Shown here one piece after another: positions 32,651 to 45,019 of a DNA stretch of 64,000 nt. The DNA comes from Lamellibrachia satsuma (Eukaryota; Annelida; Polychaeta; Sabellida; Siboglinidae): NCBI GenBank assembly GCA_033239005.1, contig BSQZ01000121.1:521501-585500 (forward strand). The letters run 5' to 3'. A program made the translations under genes and the position numbers. Positions within the stretch are counted from its first letter, which is position 1. Every line of letters starts with the position of its first letter. The notes under the pieces were generated by a model. The model did not search any database. It was not told where the DNA came from and worked only from the letters and a program-made list of their open reading frames with translations.

Positions 32651-33755
32651 GTTGTTTAATAGTGTGCTGTTGTTGTGTTTGGCTAAGCTATCAGCAGCAT
32701 CTAGATTCTTGTCATAGTACTAGGCTGTGTTAAAACGAGTGGTAGTTGAGTCATAATTTAGCGATCGGAGTCGGCCCTGGTCACTATTTCTAATTAAATA
32801 CATTAGTTTTAATCCCAGATTTGTGACTTCTTTCCATGCAGCTGCATTGAAACTTAAAAACACCATATGCTATTTTTTATTATTTATATTTTCACATTTT
32901 CACTATCACTGAGAGTAAAACATGTTTTTTCACTTCGTGCTGGTAAATTTTTTTGCCTACATTATTTGAGGATAATTGCACTTAAACAAGATATATTGAA
33001 TATTTATAAACACTTTCAGATAATCATCAACGATAGTATACGAATGAGCTTTTTCGAAAACTTCAGCTTTACATAGTCCTTGTCATTGATTATGCACACA
33101 CAGAACACGGTATACAAAATCCGGTTGCAACACATCATTTAGGCTGTTTGACATCCTCCTTCTTGCCGGTTATGTCTCAATAAATGTTGGACCACAAACA
33201 ATTCAAAACATGCGTTTCACACAACAAATCTTAGTTATGTCCATCATAAATATGCTGCCCTTTCTGATTTGATATTATCTAAACAAATAGTTTAACGTTC
33301 ACATATACAGGGATATCAACACCTGATAATCCAGCATGTCTAGTTGACATGTGTTCATGTGTTGTTGCCTATGTCATCACCCCCGCCATTTAGGTAGGGG
33401 CGGTGGAGACACTTTCGTGTTCCTGAAACATTATAAAATAGGAATTATTGATTCACCTCAATACCAAAGCTTCGAAGTAATATGTATTTTTATAAGACAT
33501 TCATCAATATGTGTTATTTATATATGCATCTACTATCCTCTTGGAAGCACACATGATGTGTTTTGATGAATTTCCATATTTCCTTGAAGCCATTTTACAA
33601 TAAAAAAATACCTTTATTTGTATGGAGATTTCAAAATCCAACTTGATTTACCAAATCTAAATAATATATCATTCATGGATGTTCTATAATCATATGCATT
33701 TCATCAATGCGTTTAATTTCCTACTGATGTTCATGGCCATTGGCTCGATCTGTTT
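32650..33755. other. No recognisable gene
   Basis: AT-rich single-copy-looking sequence. Only short ORFs without recognisable domains. Confidence 0.4.
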
Positions 33756-33759
33756 ATTA

Positions 33760-33975
33760 CTAGACCTTAGTTACGAAAGTCGCTTATTACATTGTGGATT
33801 GATAACACTACAGACCAGGAGACTAAGAGGAGATCAAATAGAAATGTTTAAAATGGTTATGCGGATGTTGGTAGGAATATGTTCTTCAAAATTAACGAAG
33901 GCAGTAGAACCAGAGGACACAAAGCAGCATTAGTTAAGGAGCAGTGTAGGTCGGACATGAGAAAGAACTCCTTCT
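33760..33975 (+). mobile_element. CR1-like LINE ORF2 C-terminal fragment
   Basis: It begins at CTTAGTTACGAAAGTCGC and matches the copy 2 sequence near 39,843-40,055 closely, then diverges. It is a short, relatively young fragment. Confidence 0.8.
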
Positions 33976-34039
33976 ATAATGATAGTAACTATGAATTTCC
34001 TGAACCACCACTTTCTGAAAATCCACTACAATGTTTCAC

Positions 34040-34740
34040 ACCGGCAACTACTAATGAACGTATCATTATCGTTAAAAAATCTCCTAACAAATGACCCCGT
34101 GAGACGACAAGGACTACTACCGTTGCTGCGGACATATGGTTGCCCTAAATTATTTTTATAAATGATCGATGCTCTGTATTCAGGTATAATGCAGTTGGAG
34201 AAGGGCGTAAGCATGGCATCGTCAACTGTTGTGCAGCCGATCAAATCTCCATTCGGCGTCACTGATCTATGTATATACTACTAAGACAATATAAACGGCA
34301 TTAATTAGTAAATGCCTTGAATATTTTATTGACTACAAAATAACATTTCTAAACGAGATTTGGCTCAACTCCAACGAGAACAAAATTGTCTGGCACGTGT
34401 GGTGTTCAGGCGCCTCTGTTTTCATCATCACTACCACTATTGGCTTCATGTTACGCATCAATTTATTTTAAGCTGTCCACACTTACATTTCGTGCTCCAT
34501 CTAAACGGCAACAACCATATATGGCTAGTCCCCTGCATATATCAAATATCCAGAGGATCATCAATTTCACAACTTATTGTACCTAAAATAACACTTAACT
34601 TGGGCATTTGTTCTTTATCAGTCGCTGCGCTTGGGGTCTGGAATGAATACCCCATGACCTCAACAAAATCTGAAACTATATCTGTCTTCCGAAAACAATT
34701 CAAACACATTTATTTAACATTTGCACCGTAAATCTTCGGT
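34040..34740 (+). pseudogene. Two LINE fragments (family A RT block; another LINE ORF2 C-terminus)
   Basis: 34,110-34,250 resembles the family A reverse-transcriptase block (YGCPKLF, then SGIMQLEKG). 34,490-34,735 reads LSVAALGVWNEYP and FRKQFKHIYL, typical of the C-terminal end of LINE ORF2 proteins (VWNSLP and FK..LK..L patterns). Confidence 0.55.
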
Positions 34741-34899
34741 TGTCCGTCGTTCTGATAATGATTTTGCGCGTCCCAGTTCTCGATGACGCGTATTGGTTCT
34801 GTTGTGTTGTTCTGAGCTCAGCTTCCTGAGGATACAGGCGCCACATCAATTGTTTTTTTATCACTTATTAATACAATCATATATACGCCCCACAAAAAT

Positions 34900-35525
34900 C
34901 ACGTACGACTGCAGGTTTCAAGAAGCGTTCAATAAACGTTTGACGTAGATTATACAACAATGATACATAGAGTTGCTAACAATTGCACGTACATATTGTT
35001 CTGAGTTACAAAATTTATGCGAGCAACTACATTGATTCCTGCAACAATACCTAACTCCGGGAAATTTATAATTTGTTTCATTGTACCAATGGACCCAAGG
35101 GCATGCTTTGAAAATGTCAACCCGCTTACCTGGTAATCTCACGGATAAACGAGGGGACAGACATACAGACTGACAGAAAGACATATATAACAATTGCGTG
35201 TAGACAGTGTCTTTGATTAATGAGTCTGCAATTATATATTGATAAATAGTTTAATATGGCGTGGATACACCACGCCCAAATAGCCATTATATGGTGATAT
35301 TTACACTACCGTTCAGCCGGCATTATGATAATGTAATAATTCTTCTAAAGATGTTGGGATGTGTTTTATTCGAAGCTTCGAATCAGGCAGTTAGAAGGCC
35401 AGGGATGCAACAATATTTTGAAAGTTCGTTATCTGGGCTGACTTGCAATTTAACAGTTATACTTTTCCCTCTCCCCAGCCTCCCTCTCACTCCACCGCTC
35501 TCTCTTCCCCTCTTCTTCTTCTTCT
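34900..35525 (+). repeat. Family A 5' part, interrupted by LINE copy 2
   Basis: It contains GTGTAGACAGTGTC, TTACACTACCGTTCAGCCGG, CTTCGAATCAGGC and the CT-rich run. The remainder of the family A order (GCGCGGTGTACTTCA, (CA)n) resumes at about 40,500 after LINE copy 2. Confidence 0.6.
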
Positions 35526-36156
35526 TCAAGTTGCATCTTGGGAAATTCAAGTTGCATCTTGGGAAATCTTGAGGAGAACACGGGATTGAATTTGGTGGAT
35601 TTTATATTTGTCTAAAGCGTGGAATATTGATCGGATAAGTATTATTATTGCGTGTATATTAAACATAAACTTACAAGAGTCCTTGTTTAGTCAATAGTTG
35701 CTGTTAAAATTTAGCTATAGAAGTAATTTAGGGTAGTTTATATCGTAGGTCTCCGAGGACTCTGTAGCGCGAGCGATAATTAAGGGTTGTTGTTTTCAGT
35801 TGATTGGGTACGTAATACGAGACTTAATATTATTGTAAATAATTTAGTACATATTAAATATTGAAAACCTGAGTATTTTGTTTTAGCAACATTTATTGTT
35901 AAAAGTTAGCCGTAGGTAGTAATTCAGTGTTATTTAAATAAGGTCACTGAAATTTCGTTAGTGCGAGCGATATTACGTTTTGTTAGTCAGCTGTTACATA
36001 GAAAGTAAATTGCAAGGCAGTAGCTGTAAATTTAATTAAGACATAAGTAACATAGTATAAAGTGTGTATTACAACACAAAAACAGTCTTTGTGAAGAATA
36101 CCTAGTATAAATTGATTATAAACGGATTATAAACAAATACAAATTTAATTTCTAAC

Positions 36157-37216
36157 ATGGCGCCGTGCAAACGCCAAGTAAAGGCAAAACGTAATTTGAT
36201 ATGTTCTAGCTGCGACAGCTGGATAGACTTTGCAAAGTCTGGGTGTGTAAATTCGTGGGCGGAGGTGCAGGCGGATGATTTCCATTTCGTGTGTAAGGGG
36301 TGTACTACAGTGAAATATCTGCAGTAGCAGGTGATTGAGCTAAGGCGTATGATTTTGATGATGACAGGGCAGGGTGAGACAGAAGTGAACAGAGGTGGTG
36401 AGAATGATGAGAGCAGAGGTGGTGAGACCGAGGAGAGCAGAGGTGGTGAGACCGAGGAGAGCAGAGGTGGTATGACCGAGGAGAACAAGGAGAGCAGTGG
36501 CAATGTGAGGGAGAAAGCTGGTAAGAAGAAGAAAGATGACAGAAGGCAAATAATGCAACAAAAGAGAGGTAAGCGGGTGAGTGGAGAGGGATTGCCAGGT
36601 GGTAAGACGGTAAAGGTTGATGATAGGAGAGAAAGGGGGCATACAGGAAAGGAGCTTTGCCGATGTAGTATCACAGGGGAAAGCGAGGAAAGCCCGGGTA
36701 TTTATGGGGGATTCCATCATTAGGAAAGTGGATAAAATTGTAAATAGAGGAGATTACATAACAGTATGCCTACCAGGGGCAAAAGTAGAGGATATAGCAG
36801 AGAAGGCAGGACAGGTCATGGGTGGTGGCACGGGAGGTGCTGTTCTCGTGCATGTGGGAACGAACAATGCAGATAAGGAGGGAACGTCAGCCATCATTGG
36901 TAAGTACAGGAGGTTGATCAAGACACTTAAAGAGGCACGAGTTGGGCAGATCGTATTGTCGGGGATATTACCAACAATGGGAGGCAGGGGTGAGGAATAT
37001 AGGAACTGTAGAAGGATGGCGATCAACACACAGGTACAGTAGGTATGTATGGAGGAGGGAGTAGGCTTCGTAGACATGTGGTTAAATTGTGTGGGAAGAG
37101 GTGACTTTTTCATGAGAGATGGACTTCATCTGACAGGGAAGGGCGCTGCAGTTCTTGCGTGTGAGTTTGTCAGAGTTGTCGACGAGGGCATAGGTACCAT
37201 AGATTATTTAAACTAG
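36157..37216 (+). pseudogene. CR1-like ORF1 (zinc finger and SGNH esterase), copy 2
   Basis: ATG 36,157 starts a 56-residue segment with a PHD-like Cys pattern (CSSCDSW, then FHFVCKGC), ended by TAG at 36,325. The stop is one codon away from the stop at the same place in copy 1, so the two nonsense mutations are independent. The hinge frame (36,331-36,723) and the SGNH frame (36,617-37,216) follow, with the same frame change as copy 1 and an extra TAG at 37,040. The SGNH blocks are MGDSIIRKV, VHVGTNNADKEG and FMRDGLHLTGKG; the last has Arg in place of Thr. Confidence 0.85.
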
Positions 37217-37299
37217 ATGCGCAGGGGGAACTGACAGAGAAAACTCAAAGGAGTAATACTACAAATACACATCCAAAGAAATGTTCACCAATAATTTCA

Positions 37300-40176
37300 G
37301 ACAATGAACTTAAATGTGTATGCTTAAATGCCAGGAGCATAGTAAATAAAAAAAGTGAGTTAGACATTATGGTAGCAGATATTGATCCTCATGTAATAGG
37401 CATCACAGAATCATGGGCAAATGAAGATATAGTAGATGCTGAGTTAGCACTGACAGGCTAAGTAATGTTTAGGAAGGATAGACGAGAAAGAAGGGGAGGT
37501 GGAGTAATTTTTATATTAAAGAATCTATCCAAGCATATGAAATTACACTGAAAAGTGAAGCAGATAATGTGGAAGCAATTTGGTGTAACATAGTTACCAG
37601 GAACTCAACATTAACAATAGGAGTAGTTTATCGTAGTCCTAACATAGGACAAGAGGAAGATGTAAAATTACAAAAGGCGATAAGGGAGGTAAGCAAGGGA
37701 GAATGTGTTATAATGGGTGATTTTAACCAGGAACTCAACATTAACAATAGGAGTAGTTTATCGTAGTCCTAACAGAGGACAAGAGGAAGATGTAAAATTA
37801 CAAAAGGCGATAAGGGAGGTGAGCAAGGGAGAATGTGTTATAATGGGTGATTTAACCATGGCCATATACAATGGGAATCATTAGAGAGTGCTGGAGGTGA
37901 CGACCATCAGTTTCTACTTCTAACACAGGATTGTTTCCTTACTCAACATGTCTTGGAACCAACCAGAGGTGGGAATGTGTTAGATTTAATTTGTCTTCTC
38001 AAAATGAATTAGTTGACAATGTTAAAGTACACGAACCTTTGGGTTCAAGTGACCATAACCAAATCCATTTTAATATAAAAGTAAAAACAGGGAATACATA
38101 TAAAAAACAATGGAGGAGGAACTTCAACAAAGGCAGATATAAAGTGATGAGAACATATCTAGCAAATATAGATTGGAATAATTTGCTGAAGAACAAGACA
38201 GCAACAGAATGCTGGACTTGTTTAAAATATGAGATTGAGGGCATTATTGAGAAATTTATTCCATTAAAAAAACAAGGGAAAAGATCCAGGAAAAAACACC
38301 TGTCAAAAGAAGCTATTAGAAAAATTGCTCACAAACAGATGCTGTGGAAGGTCTATAAACACATTGGAAATGTAGAAGACTACACCAACTACAAAGAGGC
38401 ACTTAACATAGCTACTACTGAAATTAGAAAATCTTTGATCAAAAATTGGCAGGTAATATAAAAATGACAGCAAGTAAACAGAAAGTTCGAGATAAGGTCG
38501 GACCACTGGAAAACAACAGTGAAAACATAATTTCAGATGGGTTCCAAATGGCAGAGGTCCTGAATGAGTATTTCAGCTCAGTTTTTACCACAGAAGATAT
38601 CAGCTCACTTCCAGTTCCATTGACTAAATTTGAGGGCAATACATCAGAATATTTAGGGCAGTTATTTGTAACTCCTGAAATGATAGCAAAGAAAATTAAG
38701 AAGATGAAAGATAATAAATCACCTGGAGTTGATGGGATACCACCAAAACTGCTAAAGGAAATTGTTGATCAAATCAGTACACCACTTGCAAACTTATTTA
38801 ATTTGTCACTAGAAGAAGGAATAGTTCCTTCAGAATGGAAAGAAGCAAACATTACGCCGTTATTTAAGAAGGGATCGAGGAAGAAGCCAGAAAATTACAG
38901 ACCAGTGAGTTTAACATCAGTTGTATGTAAATTACTTGAAACATTAATTAGAGACCACATGGTGGAATTCCTCATAAAACATAAATTAATAAATACATCT
39001 CAACATGGATTCCTAAAAGCAAGGTCATGTCTAACCAATCTCTTATGTTTTTTAGAAGAAATTACAAAGTGGGTAGATCACGGGTCACCAGTGGATGTTG
39101 TCTACTTAGATTTTCAGAAAGCTTTCGATAAAGTGCCACATCAAAGATTGTTACTTAAACTAAAAGCCCATGGTATAGGCAATGATGTAATCAACTGGAT
39201 AGAAAAGTGGCTTACACACAGAAGACAGAGAGTAATAGTAGATGGTAAAATTTCAAACTGGAAATATGTTTTGAGTGGGGTACCACAGGTATCAGTGTTA
39301 GGCCCTATACTGTTTTTAATATATGTAAATGATTTGGAGGATGACATATCTAGCAAAGTACTCAAATTTACAGATGACACAAACATATTCAGAAAGGTTA
39401 CTAATGATACAGATAAACAAAGTTTACAGGATGATCTAGAAAAATTAGTTAAATGGTCAGAAAAATGGCAAATGTTATTCAATTTTGGGAAGTGTAAATG
39501 TATACTCATAGGACATGGAAATATGGACGAGGAATATAAAATGGGGGATGCTGTACTAGATAGAACCACACAAGAAAAGGATTTAGGAGTAACATTTAAT
39601 GCTGACATGAAAGTTTCAGAGCAATGTGGGATTGCAGCTTCGAAAGGAAATCAAATTCTAGGGCTAATTAGGAGAACTATCACGTATAAGGAGAAACATC
39701 TAATTGTACCCCTGTACAAAGCAATAGTTAGACCACATTTGGAATATTGTATTCAAGCATGGAGGCCATATCGTAAAAAAGACATAGATAAGCTAGAAAG
39801 AATACAACGAAGAGCAACTAAGATGATTCCAGAATTAAGATACCTTAGTTACGAAAGTCGCTTATTACAATGTGGTTTGATAACACTAGAGACCAGGAGA
39901 CTAAGAGGAGACCAAATAGAAGTGTTTAAAATAGTGAACGGTTATGAGGATGTTGATAGGAATATGTTCTTCAAACTTAAAGAAGGCAGTAGAACCAGAG
40001 GACACAAAGCAGCATTAGTTAAGGAGCAGTGTAGGTTGGACAGGAGAAAGTACTCATTCTCACAGAGGGTGATAAATGAATGGAACAAACTGCCAAACGA
40101 TTGTTTTAATGCTAGTAGTGTGAATTTGTTTAAAAATAGAATTGACAGATATCTGATAAGGGCGGGCTACACATAG
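37300..40176 (+). pseudogene. CR1-like ORF2 (endonuclease/reverse transcriptase), copy 2
   Basis: The endonuclease region (37,311-38,440) carries a stop at 37,459, the frameshift shared with copy 1 at about 37,535, and a 131-bp internal duplication. The reverse transcriptase is open from 38,446 to 40,176 (576 codons): SPGVDGIPPKLLKE, VYLDFQKAFDKVPH, GVPQVSVLGPILF, then KFTDDTNIF where copy 1 has FADD. The C-terminal thumb region is intact. A short deletion removes part of the linker before 38,470. It is non-functional as it stands. Confidence 0.85.
37597..37858 (+). repeat. 131-bp tandem duplication inside LINE copy 2
   Basis: The segment starting ACCAGGAACTCAACATTAAC and ending at the ATGGGTGATTT block occurs twice in a row (about 37,597-37,727 and 37,728-37,858). 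It breaks the endonuclease frame at the GDFN motif. It is absent from copy 1, so it arose after insertion. Confidence 0.85.
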
Positions 40177-40299
40177 ATGAGAAAATTGTTGGACTCTCGA
40201 TAAGCCAATGGCTTCCTTGTCCACTTGCCATCTGGAACTTGTTGTTCGAGATGGCAATCTTGTTAAATCTTGTTAAATCTTGTTAAATTCTTCTTCCAT

Positions 40300-40688
40300 T
40301 TAAGCTCAGGACTCTATGTTAGCCACCTATAAATCTGGCTAGAGTATTTTTGAGCTGTGATCACTATAGCGTGGGAGCGGGTAATGTTATGCCGGTTCGG
40401 GTCCGTTTTAGTCAGTATATGTCGCGTCTGCGTTGTTAGGCAATAATTTAGTGCATGAGCTATATGATATCTAATAATAAGGACTGTATAATTGTTCTAT
40501 GTTGGCATGGTGAGAAGGCTCTCGCATCGCTCTTCATCATCCTCCTCCTGTCATTTCCCTCTACTCACTCTGTCCCGCCGCCTCCCCTCCTACTCCTCTC
40601 TCTCCCACTGTTTCTTGGCTGCAGCATTTAAGCGCGGTGTACTTCATATACAAGCATTTTAGTGAAGGCGCTACCGCCCACACACATG

Positions 40689-40754
<66 letters not shown>

Positions 40755-42080
40755 CAGGCACACACCTACGTGCACGCACGGACGTGATGCAACTACACTC
40801 ACATGAAATGCTGGACATGCAGTGGCATTGGACAATGGATATCGTCCAAACTAAAAGCATTAAAATAGGCCTATGTTTGTAGGATTACCTATTAAGTGAC
40901 AGTCATATTTAATCATGTATATGAAGAATAATACATATCCTCTGATATTTATCATATGGATTATTCGTTAACAGATATGGTTGCGATTGAGGGATTGTGT
41001 TATGAGATGCCGAAAGGGCAGAGGTAAACAACCGATGATGGAGAGGATGGCAGAAGATCATAATGCAGACGACAAATAAAATGATGTGGCCCCGCACTCC
41101 ATGGGACCAAGATGTAAAAGAAAAGAACTATGTTAATGATCACTTAATATCCACGTACCTTTATAGACCTACATGTATACGCTTAGAATGTGTCATTTGG
41201 CATCTGACTTGGAGCAGTACAACTCTTAGTAGCACACAATGCAGAGTTTTACAAGTTCAAACGCCTTCATCTGTCATTGCTGAGAGTGTGCATTGGAGCC
41301 AGATGACGCGTCTACTATAATGATGGATAAAGATACAAAACTGACAAGATCGGCTGGTCACTTCTGGTTACTAGGTTTGGAGACATTTTCACTGATACCG
41401 TTAAAAGAGTAAACATTTCCAAACTGCTAATTTGCTTGCAGAACAATCTAAAAAATATGAGACAAATAAAGCTATCGACTCACCCAAGAACTGAAATGCG
41501 CCTAGCAAAAATGGTATATCCAGGGAATATCTCAAATGTAGAGGCATATCACTGCATGAATCATTGCAAAACTTGATATGGATTGTTGCACGCGTCCCAC
41601 ACTAGTGGATATGTCCAAAATGTATCATACCATTTAAGAGAGGAGATATATCAGTGTATGGGAATGACATAGGTACACCAATCCTCTTAGTAGCAGCAAA
41701 ATATTCGCAAAAGCGTTCCTCGATCGTTTTTCGGTCAGCATTACAAACATAATCACAAAACCTCAAATTGCTTTTAAATATGGAGCATGCATTGTGGACA
41801 TAACTATTTTGTATCATTTGGGTCAAATCCAAGAATAAAAGAATGCAACAAAACCGGCTACGTTGTGTTTGTTGACTTTTACAAAAGCGTTCAACACCGT
41901 GGGACGAAAATTACTACGGTCATTGCTGTGGAAATATGGTTGCCCAAATAGAGTTGTAGCAATGATCGAGGCTCTGTGTTCAGGTATAATGGAATTGGAG
42001 AAGCGCTTAAGCAAGGCATCGTTAAATGTTGGTCGGCTGCACAACTATTTGTGGATGAGATTGGCACCGGCCTTCTTAGC
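40300..42080 (+). repeat. Distal part of family A repeat with RT-like block
   Basis: It continues the family A order after LINE copy 2: CT-rich tract, GCGCGGTGTACTTCA, (CA)n at about 40,681-40,752, then the remaining blocks. The reverse-transcriptase-like region at 41,640-42,060 is the best preserved of the family. One frame reads LLTFTKAFNTVGRKLLR then YGCPNRVVAMIEALCSG, matching the first palm Asp block of LINE reverse transcriptases with Asp lost (FTKAF). Confidence 0.65.
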
Positions 42081-42084
42081 ACGG

Positions 42085-43549
<1,465 letters not shown>

Positions 43550-43550
<1 letters not shown>

Positions 43551-44115
43551 TATGTATTTTGTAGTTAACAAAGCTATTGCAACTGCTCTTTTTAGTAGTA
43601 GATATGATTATTGCAATTCGATTGATCATTGTAATGTTCTCAATGAAATCTTGAAACGTCAACATGTTCAAAATTGTTCGACAATTGTACTTACTTTCTG
43701 ACTCACTAACAATTGTTATTCTTGGATCCCTGTCCGATATCGCATTATTTATACAATCCGCACAATTACCTATCAAGCAATTTCATCCAAGCAACCAGCT
43801 TATCTACATTCAATGATCACTCCTGCAAGACAGACCAGACAGCTTCCTTCATCTAATTATAATCAACTTTTTCTTTCCAGTGTTAAGACAAAGTCGAAAC
43901 TATAGCTTTCTCAGTTGCTGCACCCACTCTGTGAAAATTACTCCCTGTTAATGTTACGTGTGTAGAAAATGTAGCAACGTTTCACCGTAATTTAAAGCAC
44001 ACCTGTTTAAACTAGCTTATCCTCCATAGCTCCCCAGCGTACCAACCCAACTGATTACAACTGCAACTGTTGATCGATTTTTAACTGCTTAACCGCTCTT
44101 GCGGTTCCGGGCTTG
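43550..44115 (+). pseudogene. LINE ORF2 C-terminal fragment, target of the Polinton insertion
   Basis: A frame reads ALFSSRYDYCNSI, the thumb motif SRLDYCNSL of L2/CR1-group LINEs, then broken pieces of the C-terminus to about 44,010. A LINE-like 3' end with ATT-rich microsatellite follows after the Polinton (61,968-62,055), so the Polinton split the tail of this older element. Confidence 0.6.
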
Positions 44116-44121
44116 GGTCTC
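44116..44121 (+). other. Target-site duplication of the Polinton, left copy (GGTCTC)
   Basis: GGTCTC immediately before the element start is repeated exactly at 61,962-61,967. Six-base duplications are a hallmark of Polinton integration. Confidence 0.95.
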
Positions 44122-44412
44122 AGTAGTGCCTTAGAGGTTTTCACCCAGAGCTGCGGTGGTTACGCCTGAGTGATTTCGGTTCTGAGCGCCCCCTAGCGGC
44201 GTGTTCAGTGATGAGTGACGTGGGGGGAGGAGGGAGGGCCCCGCCCCGCCCCGCCCCGCCCGCCCCCGCCCCGCCCCGCCCGGCCCCGCCCCGCTCCGCG
44301 GGGCGCGTGAGTAGACGAATATTATTAATTGAGAAGAAAGAATATAGTTAATGAATAGAGGGTAATTAATAAGATCAAAGGACCTAACGAGGAGACGAGA
44401 AAGGAACGAGAC
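44122..44412 (+). repeat. Left terminal inverted repeat of the Polinton
   Basis: It starts AGTAGTGCCTTAGAGG and contains a G/C-only tract of CCCCG-type units (about 44,236-44,300), then AT-rich sequence ending near GGACCTAACGAGGAG. It pairs with 61,686-61,961 with few mismatches apart from length variation in the GC tract. Confidence 0.93.
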
Positions 44413-44535
44413 ACGGTATCGTACGAGTGCACAGGTATATTTTATTGAACAAGCAGCGGCAGCAGCAGCAGGATGGCGATACAATATGGGTAGCGTGTAA
44501 TATATAAGCACGACTACCGGAGGCTCGTCGATCGA

Positions 44536-45015
44536 TTACGACGAGCGATAATACAGTCTACCTTGTCGCATCTGTTTAAGCCAATCAAACACGCGGCAAT
44601 CGTTAGCAACTAGATCGGTGCCGAACACGTTGATAAAAGTTTTCATCGGAAAGCCGTTACAACGAAGCAATAGAAAAGCTACGCAATATTGTCCGCAAAC
44701 GTTAGACAGAGGGCTCTGAAGTCTCTTGCTATTATGAGTCCACTCGGAACAATGTTCGTTCATGAAGGTGCGGAAGGCAGCGTGACGTGGCGGCAGGCAG
44801 TACGAGCAGAAGTAATCGCCGCGTCCGTCGGCAGCCAGGTACAGCGCGATCCAGTGTTCGCCCGGTTCGTCGCCGTCGTCGGTGTTGCACACGAAGGCGG
44901 CAGGTAGAACGCCGTCTATCGTCGCGGGCAGTCCGTCTTTGGGTACGACACCGCGAAATATCGATCTGGTGGTCGGGTCCGCCTGCAGTAGTCGGGCGAT
45001 CTGCAGGGTGTCCAT
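44536..45015 (-). CDS. PRO: Adenain-like cysteine protease (PRO)
   Basis: A 159-residue protein of the Ulp1/adenovirus protease fold, expected to process capsid or core precursors during virion maturation. Visible residues are His54 in GEHWIALYL, Gln100 (oxyanion hole) and nucleophile Cys107 in SNVCGQYC, with the seven-residue Gln-Cys spacing of the family. The acidic triad position, usually Asp/Glu in a YFDSYG-like block, is Cys70 here (DYFCSYC). The relic at 3.7 kb has the same Cys, so this is a lineage trait and not a fresh mutation. It starts 4 bp after the capsid gene stop and is the last gene of the minus-strand series. Confidence 0.92.
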   Translation of the reverse strand: MDTLQIARLLQADPTTRSIFRGVVPKDGLPATIDGVLPAAFVCNTDDGDEPGEHWIALYLAADGRGDYFCSYCLPPRHAAFRTFMNEHCSEWTHNSKRLQSPLSNVCGQYCVAFLLLRCNGFPMKTFINVFGTDLVANDCRVFDWLKQMRQGRLYYRSS

Positions 45016-45019
45016 CTCA

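Larger units (their letters stand above)
35526..40290 (+). mobile_element. CR1-like LINE copy 2, near full length
   Basis: It has a 5' untranslated region starting with two direct 21-bp units (TTCAAGTTGCATCTTGGGAAA, about 35,526-35,567), ORF1 from ATG 36,157, ORF2, and a 3' end with three ATCTTGTTAA-type tail units at about 40,255-40,288. It lies in inverted orientation to copy 1 and is nearly identical over about 3.9 kb. It sits inside a family A repeat. Confidence 0.9.
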
